A stretch of 64,000 nt of DNA from Candidatus Parachristensenella avicola (GTDB lineage Bacteria; Bacillota; Clostridia; Christensenellales; UMGS416), in NCBI GenBank assembly GCA_904420205.1, contig CAJFUN010000007.1, forward strand, positions 1-64,000, written 5' to 3'. The notes beneath the pieces were generated by a model. That model made no database searches and was not told the DNA's origin. It saw nothing but the letters and a program-made list of their open reading frames with translations. Made by a program: the position numbers and the translations under genes. This document shows, piece after piece, positions 45,978 through 57,204 of this stretch. Each line of letters starts with the position of its first letter. Positions within the stretch are counted from its first letter, which is position 1.

Positions 45978-46835
45978 TTATCCAATCAGGTTTTCCAGGA
46001 AGCCGACGGCCATGGCCATGTCGGCGGCCGGATCTTCTCCCAGCTCGCGCTCAATGGTCAGGAATCCATGGTAACCGACTTCTTCCAGCGCAGCCAGGTA
46101 TTCCTTCCAGGGCACGGATCCCTGGCCCAGCGGCGTCTCGATAAAGTAAGGCTCCTTGCCCAGGCTTTCAATACCCTCCTCAGCAAATACGCCATAAATC
46201 ACCTCGCGCCGGCCCTTGCGGAGCATACGCCCATCCTTAGCATGGGTGTGGACAATGTAGGGGCCCAGATTACGAACCGCCTGCGGGATGTCCTCTCCAA
46301 TCACCATGGCCAGGTTAGCCGGATCAAAATTCACGCCTACGCCTTTGCCCGGCAGCGTATCCAGGAAGCGCCGCAGCAGATCGGAGGGCTCCGGGCCGGT
46401 TTCAATAGCAAAGTGGCCGCCCACCGAGTTGGCATATTCGCTCATCTGGCTGCAGGCTGACGCCATGGCGTCGTAGGTTTCGTTATCAAAGGTCTCCGGC
46501 ACGCAGCCAATGTGGGTTGTTACCACATTACACTCCAGATCCAGCGCCAGATCCAGGATGCGCTTGCTCATCTCCACCCGCGCGGGGTTCTCCTCTTTTA
46601 CAGCAAATCCGTGGCCGCCGGGATCGCCGCAGAGCGCGGAAAAGACAAGCCCCTGATCCTGGGTAAAATGGAGCAGATCCTTGCGGGCCTGGGCGGAAAG
46701 ATTGCTATAGTGCATCTCACCCTCCACCGCATAAACCTGCACGCCCTTGGCGCCCAGGCTGGCCGCCTTGGCAATGCCGCTGCGCAGATCCAGCTTAAAG
46801 CCGTCGGTCAGCATACCTACCTTGAAGTTGCTCAT
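45978..46835 (-). CDS. Sugar phosphate isomerase/epimerase
   Basis: A 285-residue xylose isomerase-like TIM-barrel protein. It starts SNFKVGMLTDGFKLDLRSGI and contains GAKGVQVYAVEGEMHY, CNVVTTHIGCVPE with a metal-binding His, the FAIETGPEPSDLL strand with a Glu, VGVNFDPANLAMV with Asp and Asn, YIVHTHAKDG with two His, and FLTIERELGEDP with the late Glu. These are the expected divalent metal ligands. Substrate unknown; inositol- or tagatose-type epimerases are similar. The start at ATG 46835 has AAAGGAGGCTACGAC upstream. Confidence 0.88.
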   Translation of the reverse strand: MSNFKVGMLTDGFKLDLRSGIAKAASLGAKGVQVYAVEGEMHYSNLSAQARKDLLHFTQDQGLVFSALCGDPGGHGFAVKEENPARVEMSKRILDLALDLECNVVTTHIGCVPETFDNETYDAMASACSQMSEYANSVGGHFAIETGPEPSDLLRRFLDTLPGKGVGVNFDPANLAMVIGEDIPQAVRNLGPYIVHTHAKDGRMLRKGRREVIYGVFAEEGIESLGKEPYFIETPLGQGSVPWKEYLAALEEVGYHGFLTIERELGEDPAADMAMAVGFLENLIG

Positions 46836-46874
46836 GTCGTAGCCTCCTTTTTTATGATCGCGGTTTGATGAAAT

Positions 46875-48779
46875 CTATTCTTCGTCGGGCGTATCCGGCT
46901 CTCCTTCTTCCGGCTCCTGCGTTGGGTCAGGCCGCGGCGTCGATGTCGGCTTTGGCGTATCCACTGGTACATAGGTCGCATGGGGCAGCAGGTAGCAGCC
47001 GGCCTTAGCTTCGGGGCGCTCGCCTGCGGGTCGCTTCTTGCTGCCGTAATAATGTTTGCCGGTGATGGCCGGGAAATTATCCGTATATAGCAGTTTTTTA
47101 TCAATCTCATTCCCATCGGCGTCTTTGGTGATAAGATAAGCCTCTACCACCATGCCAGCCCGGGAAGACACGGCTACATAAGCCTCGTCATCATAGGTCA
47201 CATAGTCGGCGTATTTGCCGGTGGTATCCTCAATAAGCTCCGGTTCCGGCCTTTCCGTCTCTTCTACAACCACAGACTGCCGCTGTAGGGTAATGCCGTT
47301 TTCCAGCTTCTTGCCGTAAAACCATACCTGCGCGTAAATTTTGCCATCCCGCTCGCCCACATATGTGCGGATAAAAAGCGGATACTCCGACTGATTGGAA
47401 AACTTGAAATCGGAGTTAGGCCAATTGACCATCGCGTCAAAGCCCTTTTTCACATAGCTGGATGGGAAAGAGTGGCGATGCCGCTCTTCAATTTTGCAGT
47501 TTGCCATCAACGCCGCGTTGTACAGCGTCGTAGACGCCTGGCAAACCCCGCCCCCCAGCGTATCCTCCAGGCCTTTATCCGCGTTAATTCCCGGCGCTTC
47601 CTTATAGCCGTTATCCGCCGAACGCTCGCCGGTCGTTTCATTGAAGGATATCGTCTGGCCGGGAGCGATAACCATGCCGTTAAACTGCGCCAGCGCCAGC
47701 TTGACGTTATCGATTCGGTTCTCTGACCCGTTTACTTCCGTCTCGAAAAAGGAAATGCGGTCGGTAGCCTGCGAAAGTTGGGCCTTGGTTATTTTCGGCT
47801 CCGTGGTCTGCATGGTCAGCTCAATGGTGCAGGAAAGGTCCTTTTCCAAAGCCTGCATGATCGTATCGCGCAGGCTTTCCTGATCCAATACGCGCCCTTG
47901 GGTCCCCTCCGTAATGGTGAATTCGACTTCTTGAGGATCAAAACTAATCGTGGCATCCGTTGCCGGGATATCCAGTTCCGCCGCGATCTGGGCGATTTTC
48001 TCTGTTAGGTTCGCATCCTCCACACCCAGCGACGCCTGATAATTCGGCTGCTTGCGGCGCGCGTCCCAGCCGTCCAGCATGCGCTTGAACACATTCCCTT
48101 CCCGCGCTACCAGCATCGCCTGGTCAACCGTGTGCTCGATGGGTGCGTCTACATCAAAATCCTGTTTGGTCAGCACCCAAGAACGATCCTCGTATTTCAG
48201 TGTAACGGCGATAGAATCCTTAAGCGATTCCATCTGCTGTTCCAACAGGGCGATAGCCTCCTCCCTTGTCTTACCGGACATGTCCACCCCATTGATATGT
48301 ACGCCGGGCACAAGTATGGGCTGATAATACCGTGTGCCCCAAAAAATCAACACACCTAGCAAGGCCGCAAAGAAGATGCAGCGCCGGATCCACATATTGC
48401 GTCTTTTGGGCGACATACCACCCCGTGGCTGATTTGGATTCCCGCCCGCGCTTCCGCGGGCCGGCGCACGCCCTGAACGCCCGGACGGCCTCGTGCCGCG
48501 GGCATAACCGGAACTGTTCCGCCCCGCGGAGGCCCGTCCCCGGCCGCCCGACGCGGTTGGGCGCCCCTGCGCTGTCAGGCCTCTAGCCGGCCTATTCCGG
48601 TTTGCAGCGCCTTGGGTCCCTGGGCGCGGGGGCTGCTGATTTGTCCGTCGGCTCTGGGAACTGGACGAGTCCCCGCGAGCGGCCGGATACCGCTGGGAGC
48701 CCGTTGCTCTCTGCGGTGCAGCTGGATAACGTCGGCTATCGCGCGGCGTATTACGGTGATTATTTGAACGAGTGGGCAT
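46875..48779 (-). CDS. VanW-family protein with PG-binding domain and a long Arg/Gly/Ser tail
   Basis: A 634-residue membrane-anchored wall protein. The first about 125 residues are disordered and rich in Arg, Gly, Ser, Pro and Asn (repeated RNSSGYARG, RPSGRSGRAP-like stretches). One membrane segment follows (about 130-150, IFFAALLGVLIFWG). The outside part has peptidoglycan-binding-type repeats (about 155-390, PG_binding_4 like: GVHINGVDMSGKTREEAI) and the VanW domain (about 400-540, FNETTGERSADNGYKEAP, GGGVCQASTTLYNAAL). The last about 80 residues are Pro/Thr/Glu-rich. VanW function is unresolved though linked to vancomycin-type gene clusters; here no van genes are near. It overlaps the PHP gene by 20 bases. 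Confidence 0.88.
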   Translation of the reverse strand: MPTRSNNHRNTPRDSRRYPAAPQRATGSQRYPAARGDSSSSQSRRTNQQPPRPGTQGAANRNRPARGLTAQGRPTASGGRGRASAGRNSSGYARGTRPSGRSGRAPARGSAGGNPNQPRGGMSPKRRNMWIRRCIFFAALLGVLIFWGTRYYQPILVPGVHINGVDMSGKTREEAIALLEQQMESLKDSIAVTLKYEDRSWVLTKQDFDVDAPIEHTVDQAMLVAREGNVFKRMLDGWDARRKQPNYQASLGVEDANLTEKIAQIAAELDIPATDATISFDPQEVEFTITEGTQGRVLDQESLRDTIMQALEKDLSCTIELTMQTTEPKITKAQLSQATDRISFFETEVNGSENRIDNVKLALAQFNGMVIAPGQTISFNETTGERSADNGYKEAPGINADKGLEDTLGGGVCQASTTLYNAALMANCKIEERHRHSFPSSYVKKGFDAMVNWPNSDFKFSNQSEYPLFIRTYVGERDGKIYAQVWFYGKKLENGITLQRQSVVVEETERPEPELIEDTTGKYADYVTYDDEAYVAVSSRAGMVVEAYLITKDADGNEIDKKLLYTDNFPAITGKHYYGSKKRPAGERPEAKAGCYLLPHATYVPVDTPKPTSTPRPDPTQEPEEGEPDTPDEE

Positions 48780-49635
48780 TTCCCTTCTGCTTTTCCTCCA
48801 TCAATCGATCCCAAAACCTTACTACGTCCCGCTCTGGATGATGCGCCTGCCAACCGGCCAGCATCTCGTTTCCAGCTCGGGACGGCCCGTGAAAATCACT
48901 GCCATAGGTGACATACAGCTCCAGCATGCGGGCAAATCGGACATATTGAGCGGCTTGTTTACCGCTATGCTGAGGATAATAGGCCTCCAGCCCATCCAGT
49001 CCCTGCTCCTTTAAGCTATGGATCAGCGCAAAAAGTTGATGCTCCGGCACCTGGATCAGCCCCGGATGCGCCAGAACCGCCAAACCCCCGCAGCGGTGAA
49101 TAAGCCCGATGCATTCCGACGGCGGCGTTTTTTCCCGTGGCACATAACAACTTTTACCATATCCCAAATAGCGGTTAAAAGCATCCTTTGTGTCGCCGCA
49201 ATAACCTTTTTCCACCAGGGCGCGGGCCATATGGCTACGGCCCCAGTTATCGCCGGCGCCGGGCGCAAGCCGGCGGCAATCTTCCTCGGTAACGGCGAGG
49301 CCCGCCTGCTGCAATGCTTCTATCATCCGCCGGTTGCGTTGTGTGCGCCGAAGCTGCTGCCGGCGGGTAAAGGCGGCAAAATCCGCATGATGAATATCGA
49401 GTCCATATCCCAGAATATGAAGCTCCCCGGCAAAGGCGGCGGAAAGCTCAATGGCGGGCACGACGGCCACCCCAAGCCGCCTTCCAGCCGCCTGGGCCCG
49501 CTCCACGCCTGCCACCGTATCGTGGTCGGACAGAGCGATGCCATCGATCCCCATATGCTTCGCCTGTTCTACCACCTGCTCCGGCGTCAGCTCTCCATCG
49601 GAAGCGGTCGAATGCAGGTGTAGATCCACTATCAC
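48760..49635 (-). CDS. PHP-domain phosphoesterase (RNase AM/YciV type)
   Basis: A 291-residue PHP-domain phosphoesterase. Motifs: DLHLHSTASDGELTPEQ near residue 3-20, ALSDHDTVAGVE near residue 36, ELHILGYGLDIHH, AVLAHPGLIQ and TYGSDFHG. These make the trinuclear metal site. Homologues digest 5'-phosphorylated short RNAs or 3'-phospho-adenosine phosphates. The start is given as GTG 49635, which follows GGAGGGGTGGAGC and matches homologue length; an ATG at 49650 (five residues longer) is the alternative but has a weaker site. Overlapped by the VanW gene start. Confidence 0.85.
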   Translation of the reverse strand: MIVDLHLHSTASDGELTPEQVVEQAKHMGIDGIALSDHDTVAGVERAQAAGRRLGVAVVPAIELSAAFAGELHILGYGLDIHHADFAAFTRRQQLRRTQRNRRMIEALQQAGLAVTEEDCRRLAPGAGDNWGRSHMARALVEKGYCGDTKDAFNRYLGYGKSCYVPREKTPPSECIGLIHRCGGLAVLAHPGLIQVPEHQLFALIHSLKEQGLDGLEAYYPQHSGKQAAQYVRFARMLELYVTYGSDFHGPSRAGNEMLAGWQAHHPERDVVRFWDRLMEEKQKGNAHSFK

Positions 49636-49703
49636 GCTCCACCCCTCCATTCGATGATTCCATATCCATCATATTATATCATGCCTACCTTATGCTTTCA
49701 ACG

Positions 49704-49754
49704 AAAAAAGCCGCGACCCCTGATACAAAAACACAAGATGTAGGGTACGGCTTT
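49704..49754 (-). terminator. Terminator of cutC
   Basis: On the minus strand AAAGCCG..ACCC pairs with GGGGT..CGGCTTT across a loop of about 18 bases, and TTTTTT follows. It lies about 85 bases after the cutC stop codon. Confidence 0.7.
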
Positions 49755-49839
49755 AGGACGAAAACAACGGATGCTTTGTTTCCATATTCGATAAAATTTT
49801 CCAAATGAATAACGCGAACCGCCCGGCACCGGGCTGGGA

Positions 49840-50523
49840 TTACAGCCCGCGCAGGCTCTCCACCGCCCGGCTCAGCTCCTCCGCGCTGGTATCGGCGGCC
49901 AACGCCGCCCCCGGCGCGCGGAATGTACCGTGCATCTCCCGGTTATGCAGGATCTGAACGATTTGCGCAGCGTTCTGCGCCGTTACGCCTCCGCCAGGCA
50001 TCACAATAATCCGATCGCCAGCTTGATCCATCAGCGCCTTGAGCCCCTCCAGCCCCTGGGGGACTACCGGGGCGCCCGCGCTGGTCAGCACGCGCGCACA
50101 GCCCAACCGGATCAAATCTTCCAGGCCCTGCCGCTTATCGGCCACCTGGTCAAAGGCACGGTGAAAGGTAACGGGAAGCCCCCGGGCTGCCTCCATCATC
50201 GGCAGGCATGCCTCCATGTCCACCCGCCCGTCGGCCGTCAGCGCGCCGATCACTACACCGTCGGCGCCTGCTTCCCGGGCCATGCGGATATCCCGCACCA
50301 TCACGTCGATTTCATCGGGGGTAAAGACATACCGGTCGGCGACATTGCGGATAATTACGTTCATCGGAATGGTGACCGCGTCCCGTACCGCAGTCATCAG
50401 TCCCCAACTGGGCGTATAGCCGCCTAGCTGCAGCGCTGCACAGAGCTCCAGCCGGCCGCCCCCGGCCTGTTGCGCAATTCGCGCCGATGCTACCGAGCCT
50501 ACGCAGATTTCGAGTAAAGGCAT
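49840..50523 (-). CDS. cutC: CutC family protein
   Basis: A 227-residue TIM-barrel protein of the CutC family (once tied to copper homeostasis in E. coli; that role is disputed). Family segments are LLEICVGSVASARIAQQAGGGRLEL, GGYTPSWG, a DGVVIGALTADGRVD motif, PVTFHRAFDQV and IIVMPGGGVTAQN. AAAGGAGGAGAAACC precedes the ATG. It is the single gene downstream of ftsH, separated by a terminator. Confidence 0.93.
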   Translation of the reverse strand: MPLLEICVGSVASARIAQQAGGGRLELCAALQLGGYTPSWGLMTAVRDAVTIPMNVIIRNVADRYVFTPDEIDVMVRDIRMAREAGADGVVIGALTADGRVDMEACLPMMEAARGLPVTFHRAFDQVADKRQGLEDLIRLGCARVLTSAGAPVVPQGLEGLKALMDQAGDRIIVMPGGGVTAQNAAQIVQILHNREMHGTFRAPGAALAADTSAEELSRAVESLRGL

Positions 50524-50592
50524 GGTTTCTCCTCCTTTATTAGCGCCCCGCCTTCGTCAATCGAAAGCCGTCAAGCGCGTTTTGCCGATCCG

Positions 50593-50619
50593 AAAACAAA
50601 AGCGGCTCTTGGGAGCCGC
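50593..50619 (-). terminator. Terminator of ftsH
   Basis: GCGGCTC (50602-50608), loop, GAGCCGC (50613-50619); on the minus strand TTTTGTTTT follows. It lies about 50 bases after the ftsH stop. Confidence 0.85.
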
Positions 50620-50667
50620 CTTTCGGTTGATTTGCCGTCTGTCTTGTCTATCAGGGCTGCGCCCGGA

Positions 50668-52644
<1,977 letters not shown>

Positions 52645-52711
52645 ATGACAAATCCTCCTTGTGGATATAAGCATTCTCTCTATTATACCATAAAAATGCG
52701 GACGCTATCAA

Positions 52712-53266
52712 TCATCCGCGCCGATAAACTTCTTCTTTCAGCACGCCGACCGACGGCATATTGCGATATTTTTCATCATAGTCCAATCCATACCCCACTA
52801 CAAAGGCATCGGGGATCGTAAATCCGACATATTTTGCATGAATATCCGCCTTTCTCCGCTCCGGCTTATCCATCAAGGTGCATATCTCGATGCTGGCCGG
52901 CGACCGGTGCTTCAAAATCTGCGTGAGATAGTGCAGCGTCAGCCCGGTATCAAGGATATCCTCCACGATCAGCACGTGCTTGCCTTGAATGTCCTGGGAA
53001 AGGTCTTTTAAAATGCGGACAACGCCGCTGGAATCGGTGGAACTGCCGTAGCTGGAGACCACCATGAAATCCATCTGCATGGGTAGGTTAATCCGGCGGA
53101 TCAGATCGGAGTAGAAGACCACCGCCCCTTTGAGTATGCCGACTACCAGCAGTTCCTTCCCCTGGTAATCGCGCGAGATCTGCTCGCCCAACGCCTGAAC
53201 CCGGCTCGCAATCTGCGGTTCCGTCAATAGGATGTGGTCGATATCTTCATCGTGGATATGTGCCAT
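52712..53266 (-). CDS. hpt: Hypoxanthine phosphoribosyltransferase
   Basis: Salvages hypoxanthine and guanine to IMP and GMP. The 184-residue protein carries the PRPP loop VLIVEDILDTGLTL near residue 95, an FMVVSSYGSST flexible loop, and KYVGFTIPDAFVVGYGLDYDE near 150. The ATG at 53266 follows AAGGAGAGGAGCATTCCT and overlaps the end of tilS by 20 bases. In Bacillus the equivalent order tilS–hprT–ftsH is conserved and TilS–HprT can form a complex that controls ftsH; whether that holds here is not known. Confidence 0.96.
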   Translation of the reverse strand: MAHIHDEDIDHILLTEPQIASRVQALGEQISRDYQGKELLVVGILKGAVVFYSDLIRRINLPMQMDFMVVSSYGSSTDSSGVVRILKDLSQDIQGKHVLIVEDILDTGLTLHYLTQILKHRSPASIEICTLMDKPERRKADIHAKYVGFTIPDAFVVGYGLDYDEKYRNMPSVGVLKEEVYRRG

Positions 53267-54611
53267 AGGAATGCTCCTCTCCTTGGTATTCAACTTTCAG
53301 CCACCGTCGGGTATCGGGGCGGCAGGCGATTGCGTCATCCATCAGGTTCGCGCCGGGCACCCACAGCACGCGCGATCCCGACGCTAAAATCGGCCATCCG
53401 TCCCGGGCTATGGCCGGCAAACGCCGCATGTTCATCGCCTTCTTCAGGCTCATCCGCCCCGGCGCCCCCAGCGGGTGGATACGGTCGCCCTGCCGCCGCG
53501 TGCGGGCGACGGCATCCTTCGGAAATGCGTCGGCGTCAAAATGCTGGATAAATTCCCCATCCGCACCCCGTGCTTCTACCAGCGTCGCGATAAATCTGCC
53601 GCGAGGCGTATTCGTATCGCCGGGAACGGCAAAAAACTGTTCCCACAATTGAGAGGACCCATCCGGAAGCCGATACATCACTAGATAGCCATGCTCCAGC
53701 CGGGCGCAGCGCTGCTGCGGCAGCTGCACCTGCCCACCCTGGGGCTCACCGGCCAGCCGTATCAGGGCATCCACATCTCGGCCGGTGATCACCGTCATGC
53801 CGCACGCGTCCATCATGGCCACGATAACCCGGCTCATGAGCGCAGGATGCAGCGCTTGAACCTGCCAGCGTACGCCCGATGGGATCCGCTCAATCGCATG
53901 GATGGCCGCCGCCGCTTGGGCAGCGATATAGTCCTCATCCCGCTGCAGTCGCTGGCTCAGCCTGCCTACCGCCCCGATCAACTGCGGATTAAGCGCCATC
54001 AGCGCCGGCGTAACCTGGTGCCGTATCCGGTTTCGGTCGATGGTTTCATCCTGGTTGGTGGCGTCTTCCATCCACCGGAGCCCCTGTTCCCGGGCATAGG
54101 CCTCGATTTGATCTCGGCTTACTGTCAGCAGTGGCCGGGCCATACCCCCGGCAAAAGGCCGTATGCCGGCCAGTCCAGTCAGCGAGGTGCCTCTTGCCAT
54201 CCGCATCAGCATGGTTTCCAGCTGATCGCCGCCATGGTGCGCGGTGAAGATCACTTCGGCCCCGCAGGCATCCTTGGCCGCAAACAAAAAGGCCCGTCGG
54301 ATATCTCGCGCCGCCATCTCCGTCGAACGCCCGCCTCGCCACTGCGCAACCCGTGCGCGTCCCACCGTACAGGGGACGCCAAGGCTTTGGCACAGGCGGC
54401 GGACAAAATCCTCGTCCCGGTCCGCCTCCAAACGCAACCCATGGTTGAGATGCGCGGCATATAGGGTGAATCCTGCCGGCTGACGCAACCGCGCCAGCGC
54501 CCATAGCAGCGATACCGAATCAACGCCGCCGGAAACGGCCACCAAGCAGACGGCGCCCCGTCCCCATAGGCCATGATCCTTCAAAAAACCGGCTGCGGTT
54601 TCCTCCAGCAT
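53247..54611 (-). CDS. tilS: tRNA(Ile)-lysidine synthase
   Basis: Changes C34 of tRNA-Ile(CAU) to lysidine. The 454-residue protein has the ATP-pyrophosphatase motif AVSGGVDSVSLLWAL near residue 24, the AHLNHGLR segment, FTAHHGGDQLETMLMRMARG, GIRPFAGGMARPLL, and WMEDATNQDETIDRNRIRH near residue 190, then a C-terminal domain. The ATG at 54611 is chosen because AGGAGGATCAGC precedes it; the longer frame to 54635 lacks that. A consensus-like promoter sits just upstream. Confidence 0.95.
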   Translation of the reverse strand: MLEETAAGFLKDHGLWGRGAVCLVAVSGGVDSVSLLWALARLRQPAGFTLYAAHLNHGLRLEADRDEDFVRRLCQSLGVPCTVGRARVAQWRGGRSTEMAARDIRRAFLFAAKDACGAEVIFTAHHGGDQLETMLMRMARGTSLTGLAGIRPFAGGMARPLLTVSRDQIEAYAREQGLRWMEDATNQDETIDRNRIRHQVTPALMALNPQLIGAVGRLSQRLQRDEDYIAAQAAAAIHAIERIPSGVRWQVQALHPALMSRVIVAMMDACGMTVITGRDVDALIRLAGEPQGGQVQLPQQRCARLEHGYLVMYRLPDGSSQLWEQFFAVPGDTNTPRGRFIATLVEARGADGEFIQHFDADAFPKDAVARTRRQGDRIHPLGAPGRMSLKKAMNMRRLPAIARDGWPILASGSRVLWVPGANLMDDAIACRPDTRRWLKVEYQGEEHSYGTYPR

Positions 54612-54640
54612 GCTGATCCTCCTGCGACAATGCATAGTAT

Positions 54641-54669
54641 ATTGTATCGGTTTTAGTCGACAATGGCAA
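54641..54669 (-). promoter_or_regulatory. Sigma-A promoter of tilS–hpt–ftsH
   Basis: Minus-strand TTGCCA (54669-54664), 17-bp spacer, TACAAT (54646-54641), about 30 bases from the tilS start. The spacer contains TTGTCGACTAA, one mismatch from a Spo0A box. Confidence 0.7.
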
Positions 54670-54743
54670 GGCGATGGCGAAAAATCTATAATTATTTAAC
54701 ATCCTTTCGCCCTTTGCATCCATACCGCAGCAGCCGGCACGGC

Positions 54744-54777
54744 AAAAACCGCACCGGACGAATCCAGTGCGGTTTTT
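54744..54777 (-). terminator. Terminator of spoIIE
   Basis: AAAAACCGCAC (54744-54754) pairs with GTGCGGTTTTT (54767-54777) around a 12-base loop; T-runs on both strands. It lies 10 bases past the spoIIE stop, so tilS has its own promoter. Confidence 0.88.
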
Positions 54778-54787
54778 CCATCCATTT

Positions 54788-57151
54788 TCAGGTACCCACG
54801 CGCGCTTTCCAAAGCTGCAACCTTTGGCGCTTGAAGTAAGCGATCTCGTCCTGCTCAGGGCAGCTGACCCGCGCTACCACCACCGACCGGTCGTCAGCTC
54901 CCGGGGCCCATTGCCTGGAGGCTTCCATCAGCGCCTGTGCCATATCCTCCGGCGCCATATGGCCCAATGACGGCAGCACCTGCTCTATCCAGCCATTACC
55001 GCCATCCAGCCCGTCCGAAGCCAGCACCACCACGTCGCCGTCCTGCAGCACGCGGTTGATGGTGGCCGGCTCCACATCCTCCAGGATCCCCAGCGGCAGG
55101 GTCGGCGTGGCGATGACGATGACCTGCTCGCCCCTTAGGATGTAGGAGGGCGGCGCGCCGATCTTGATAAATCGAGCCTGCCCTTCCGTAATATCCACCA
55201 GGCACAGATCCACCGTCGCATACATTTCCCGCACGGATCGTATCAGCAGCACCTGGTTGATGGTATGGAAGATTACATCCTCCTCAAATCCTGCTTCATA
55301 GAAACACTCCAGCAGCTTTAGCGTGGCCTGGGCCTCTTGAGCCGCGCCGGAGCCAATCCCCATCCCATCGGAGATGGCCATGAGAAATCCGGACCGCTCC
55401 AGCGCCCGGTGCATCAGCGCATCGCCGCAGACCGCACCTGCCGCCTGCTGTGCCGCGCCGCTGTCCACCTTGAAAACCCGCGCCTGCCGGAAAACCAAGT
55501 GGCACATGCCGCCCACACCGCCGCAGCTGCCCTCCTCGGGCAGCATCGGACGCGCCAGTATTTTGGATAATAACGGCGCAATCACCGTGCGGCACATCTT
55601 GCGCCCGCCGCAGCTCGTCACCTGCAGCGCTACTGTCCAGCGCCCGGTGCCATCCTGAGTTACCGCCACACCCTGTGGATCCAGGCCCGCTTCCCGCAAC
55701 GTCTGGCGTACCATACGCTGCTTATCCCCCACCGGGCCCAGGCGGATGCGCATTTCACCGGCCAGATTATCCATGACGGATGCCATGCCTATAAGCTGCT
55801 TACCCACCAGGGCGCGGCATTCGTCAATCCGGCGGTGATATCCGCTATGCGCCCGATATAGGCCGTAAGCGCCGGTCATCACGCCCATTACTTTATGCAT
55901 CCGCGGGCATCGCGCCCGAAAGGCCATGGGAAAATCCTCCTCCCAAATAACCCGCCGTTCGCCGGGTGCCTGTAGCGCCTCGATAAAGGCCTGCCGAGTC
56001 GCTTCCTGCTGGGTATCCCAGCAAAGCTTTGCCCGCGCGCATCCCTGGCATGCCTGGGATGCAACCGTCTGCAGTAGCGGCTCCAGCAGCTCGCCTTGAT
56101 CCATATCGTCAGGCGCCGCCATCTCCAGGAATACGGACGAAAGCTGCCGCAAGCACCCCGACAGATTCCGTATCTTGGTGCCCGCTTCCTCCAGCGGAGT
56201 AGCCGGCACCGCAGCCGGCTGAACCGCCGGCTCAATGAGGCGCACCATCGTTCGATCCCACCAAGATTTCGGCGTCACGGCAAAGGCCAGGCAAGCTGTA
56301 ATCATCGCCGGATATGGGATGATGGCTAAGGGACTGACGCCCTCCAACACGGCCAGCGCACAAAGCCCCAGCGCAAATCCCAGCGCTGAAAAGGGACGTC
56401 CTAGACCTGAAAGAGCGGCCGCCGTCAACGCCCCCATGCCCATGGCACCGGCTGCCGCCCATGGCGTGCGGCTTGCCAGCGCCGCCAGCGCCCCCAGCGC
56501 CAGCCCCGCTGCCGCACCCACCGAAGGGCCTCCCACCGTGCCGGCGGCCATCACCGCTACCGCCATAACGAGCATACAGGGCGCCCAGGGGCCCTCGTAT
56601 ACGCCGGGCAGCCCGGAAGCCAGCACGGCCACCGATACCGTCAAACAGATCGCCGCATTGCCTGCCGTCAAGGGACTAACCCGGGTGACATGGCCGCCTG
56701 CCCCGATCAGCGCCAATGCGACGCCCCATGCGCCCAAGGTTTCTAAGGCCAGAAGGATCATCATAAACCCCTGCCCTCGGAGGAAAAACAAGGTAACTGA
56801 CTGCGCCAACGTCATCATGGCGAGGCGCACCCATATATTTTTTCCCCACCCGGCATGGCGCGTAGCCAGCAGCATCGTCAGCAGCGCCGCCACGGAAGGC
56901 AGGCGGATCCAAGCATCCGGCCCCTGAAAGAAAAGCCCCAACGCCGCGCCCAACGCCGCGCCGCCCACCGGCAAGTTCCAGAAAGAGCAAGCGGCCGTAA
57001 CCGCCAGCACGCCGACCCGGAGATCCTGCATCCAGATACATCCTGCGGCTGCAAACCCGGCAGCCGCAGCAGCCAGCAGGGCGAGATAGGGCTTTATACG
57101 CGACAACGCCCTCCATATCGTTTTTGCCAATCGGTTCATTGCCTCTTTCAA
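54788..57151 (-). CDS. spoIIE: Stage II sporulation protein E (SpoIIE), membrane PP2C phosphatase
   Basis: Dephosphorylates SpoIIAA in the forespore to activate sigma-F and acts at the polar septum. The 787-residue protein (Bacillus 827) has about ten hydrophobic segments in its first about 330 residues, a middle cysteine-bearing region (CQGCARAKLCWD), and a C-terminal PP2C-type phosphatase domain with the motifs AISDGMGIGSGAAQEA and VVLASDGLDGGNG with metal-binding Asp residues. The most likely start is TTG 57151 (GGGAGGAAAGGGT upstream); ATG 57139 is the alternative. Upstream lie two Spo0A boxes and a 21-bp-spaced promoter. Presence of the gene argues the organism sporulates. Confidence 0.93.
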   Translation of the reverse strand: MKEAMNRLAKTIWRALSRIKPYLALLAAAAAGFAAAGCIWMQDLRVGVLAVTAACSFWNLPVGGAALGAALGLFFQGPDAWIRLPSVAALLTMLLATRHAGWGKNIWVRLAMMTLAQSVTLFFLRGQGFMMILLALETLGAWGVALALIGAGGHVTRVSPLTAGNAAICLTVSVAVLASGLPGVYEGPWAPCMLVMAVAVMAAGTVGGPSVGAAAGLALGALAALASRTPWAAAGAMGMGALTAAALSGLGRPFSALGFALGLCALAVLEGVSPLAIIPYPAMITACLAFAVTPKSWWDRTMVRLIEPAVQPAAVPATPLEEAGTKIRNLSGCLRQLSSVFLEMAAPDDMDQGELLEPLLQTVASQACQGCARAKLCWDTQQEATRQAFIEALQAPGERRVIWEEDFPMAFRARCPRMHKVMGVMTGAYGLYRAHSGYHRRIDECRALVGKQLIGMASVMDNLAGEMRIRLGPVGDKQRMVRQTLREAGLDPQGVAVTQDGTGRWTVALQVTSCGGRKMCRTVIAPLLSKILARPMLPEEGSCGGVGGMCHLVFRQARVFKVDSGAAQQAAGAVCGDALMHRALERSGFLMAISDGMGIGSGAAQEAQATLKLLECFYEAGFEEDVIFHTINQVLLIRSVREMYATVDLCLVDITEGQARFIKIGAPPSYILRGEQVIVIATPTLPLGILEDVEPATINRVLQDGDVVVLASDGLDGGNGWIEQVLPSLGHMAPEDMAQALMEASRQWAPGADDRSVVVARVSCPEQDEIAYFKRQRLQLWKARVGT

Positions 57152-57204
57152 ACCCTTTCCTCCCGTCCAGAAGCCGCCCGCGGGCGGCTTGTCCTTTTTC
57201 TGAA

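Noticed and set aside
46875..48779. VanW gene as evidence of a vancomycin-resistance cluster
   Set aside because: No vanA/B-type ligase, vanH, vanX, vanR or vanS genes are near; VanW domains are common in Clostridia outside such clusters.
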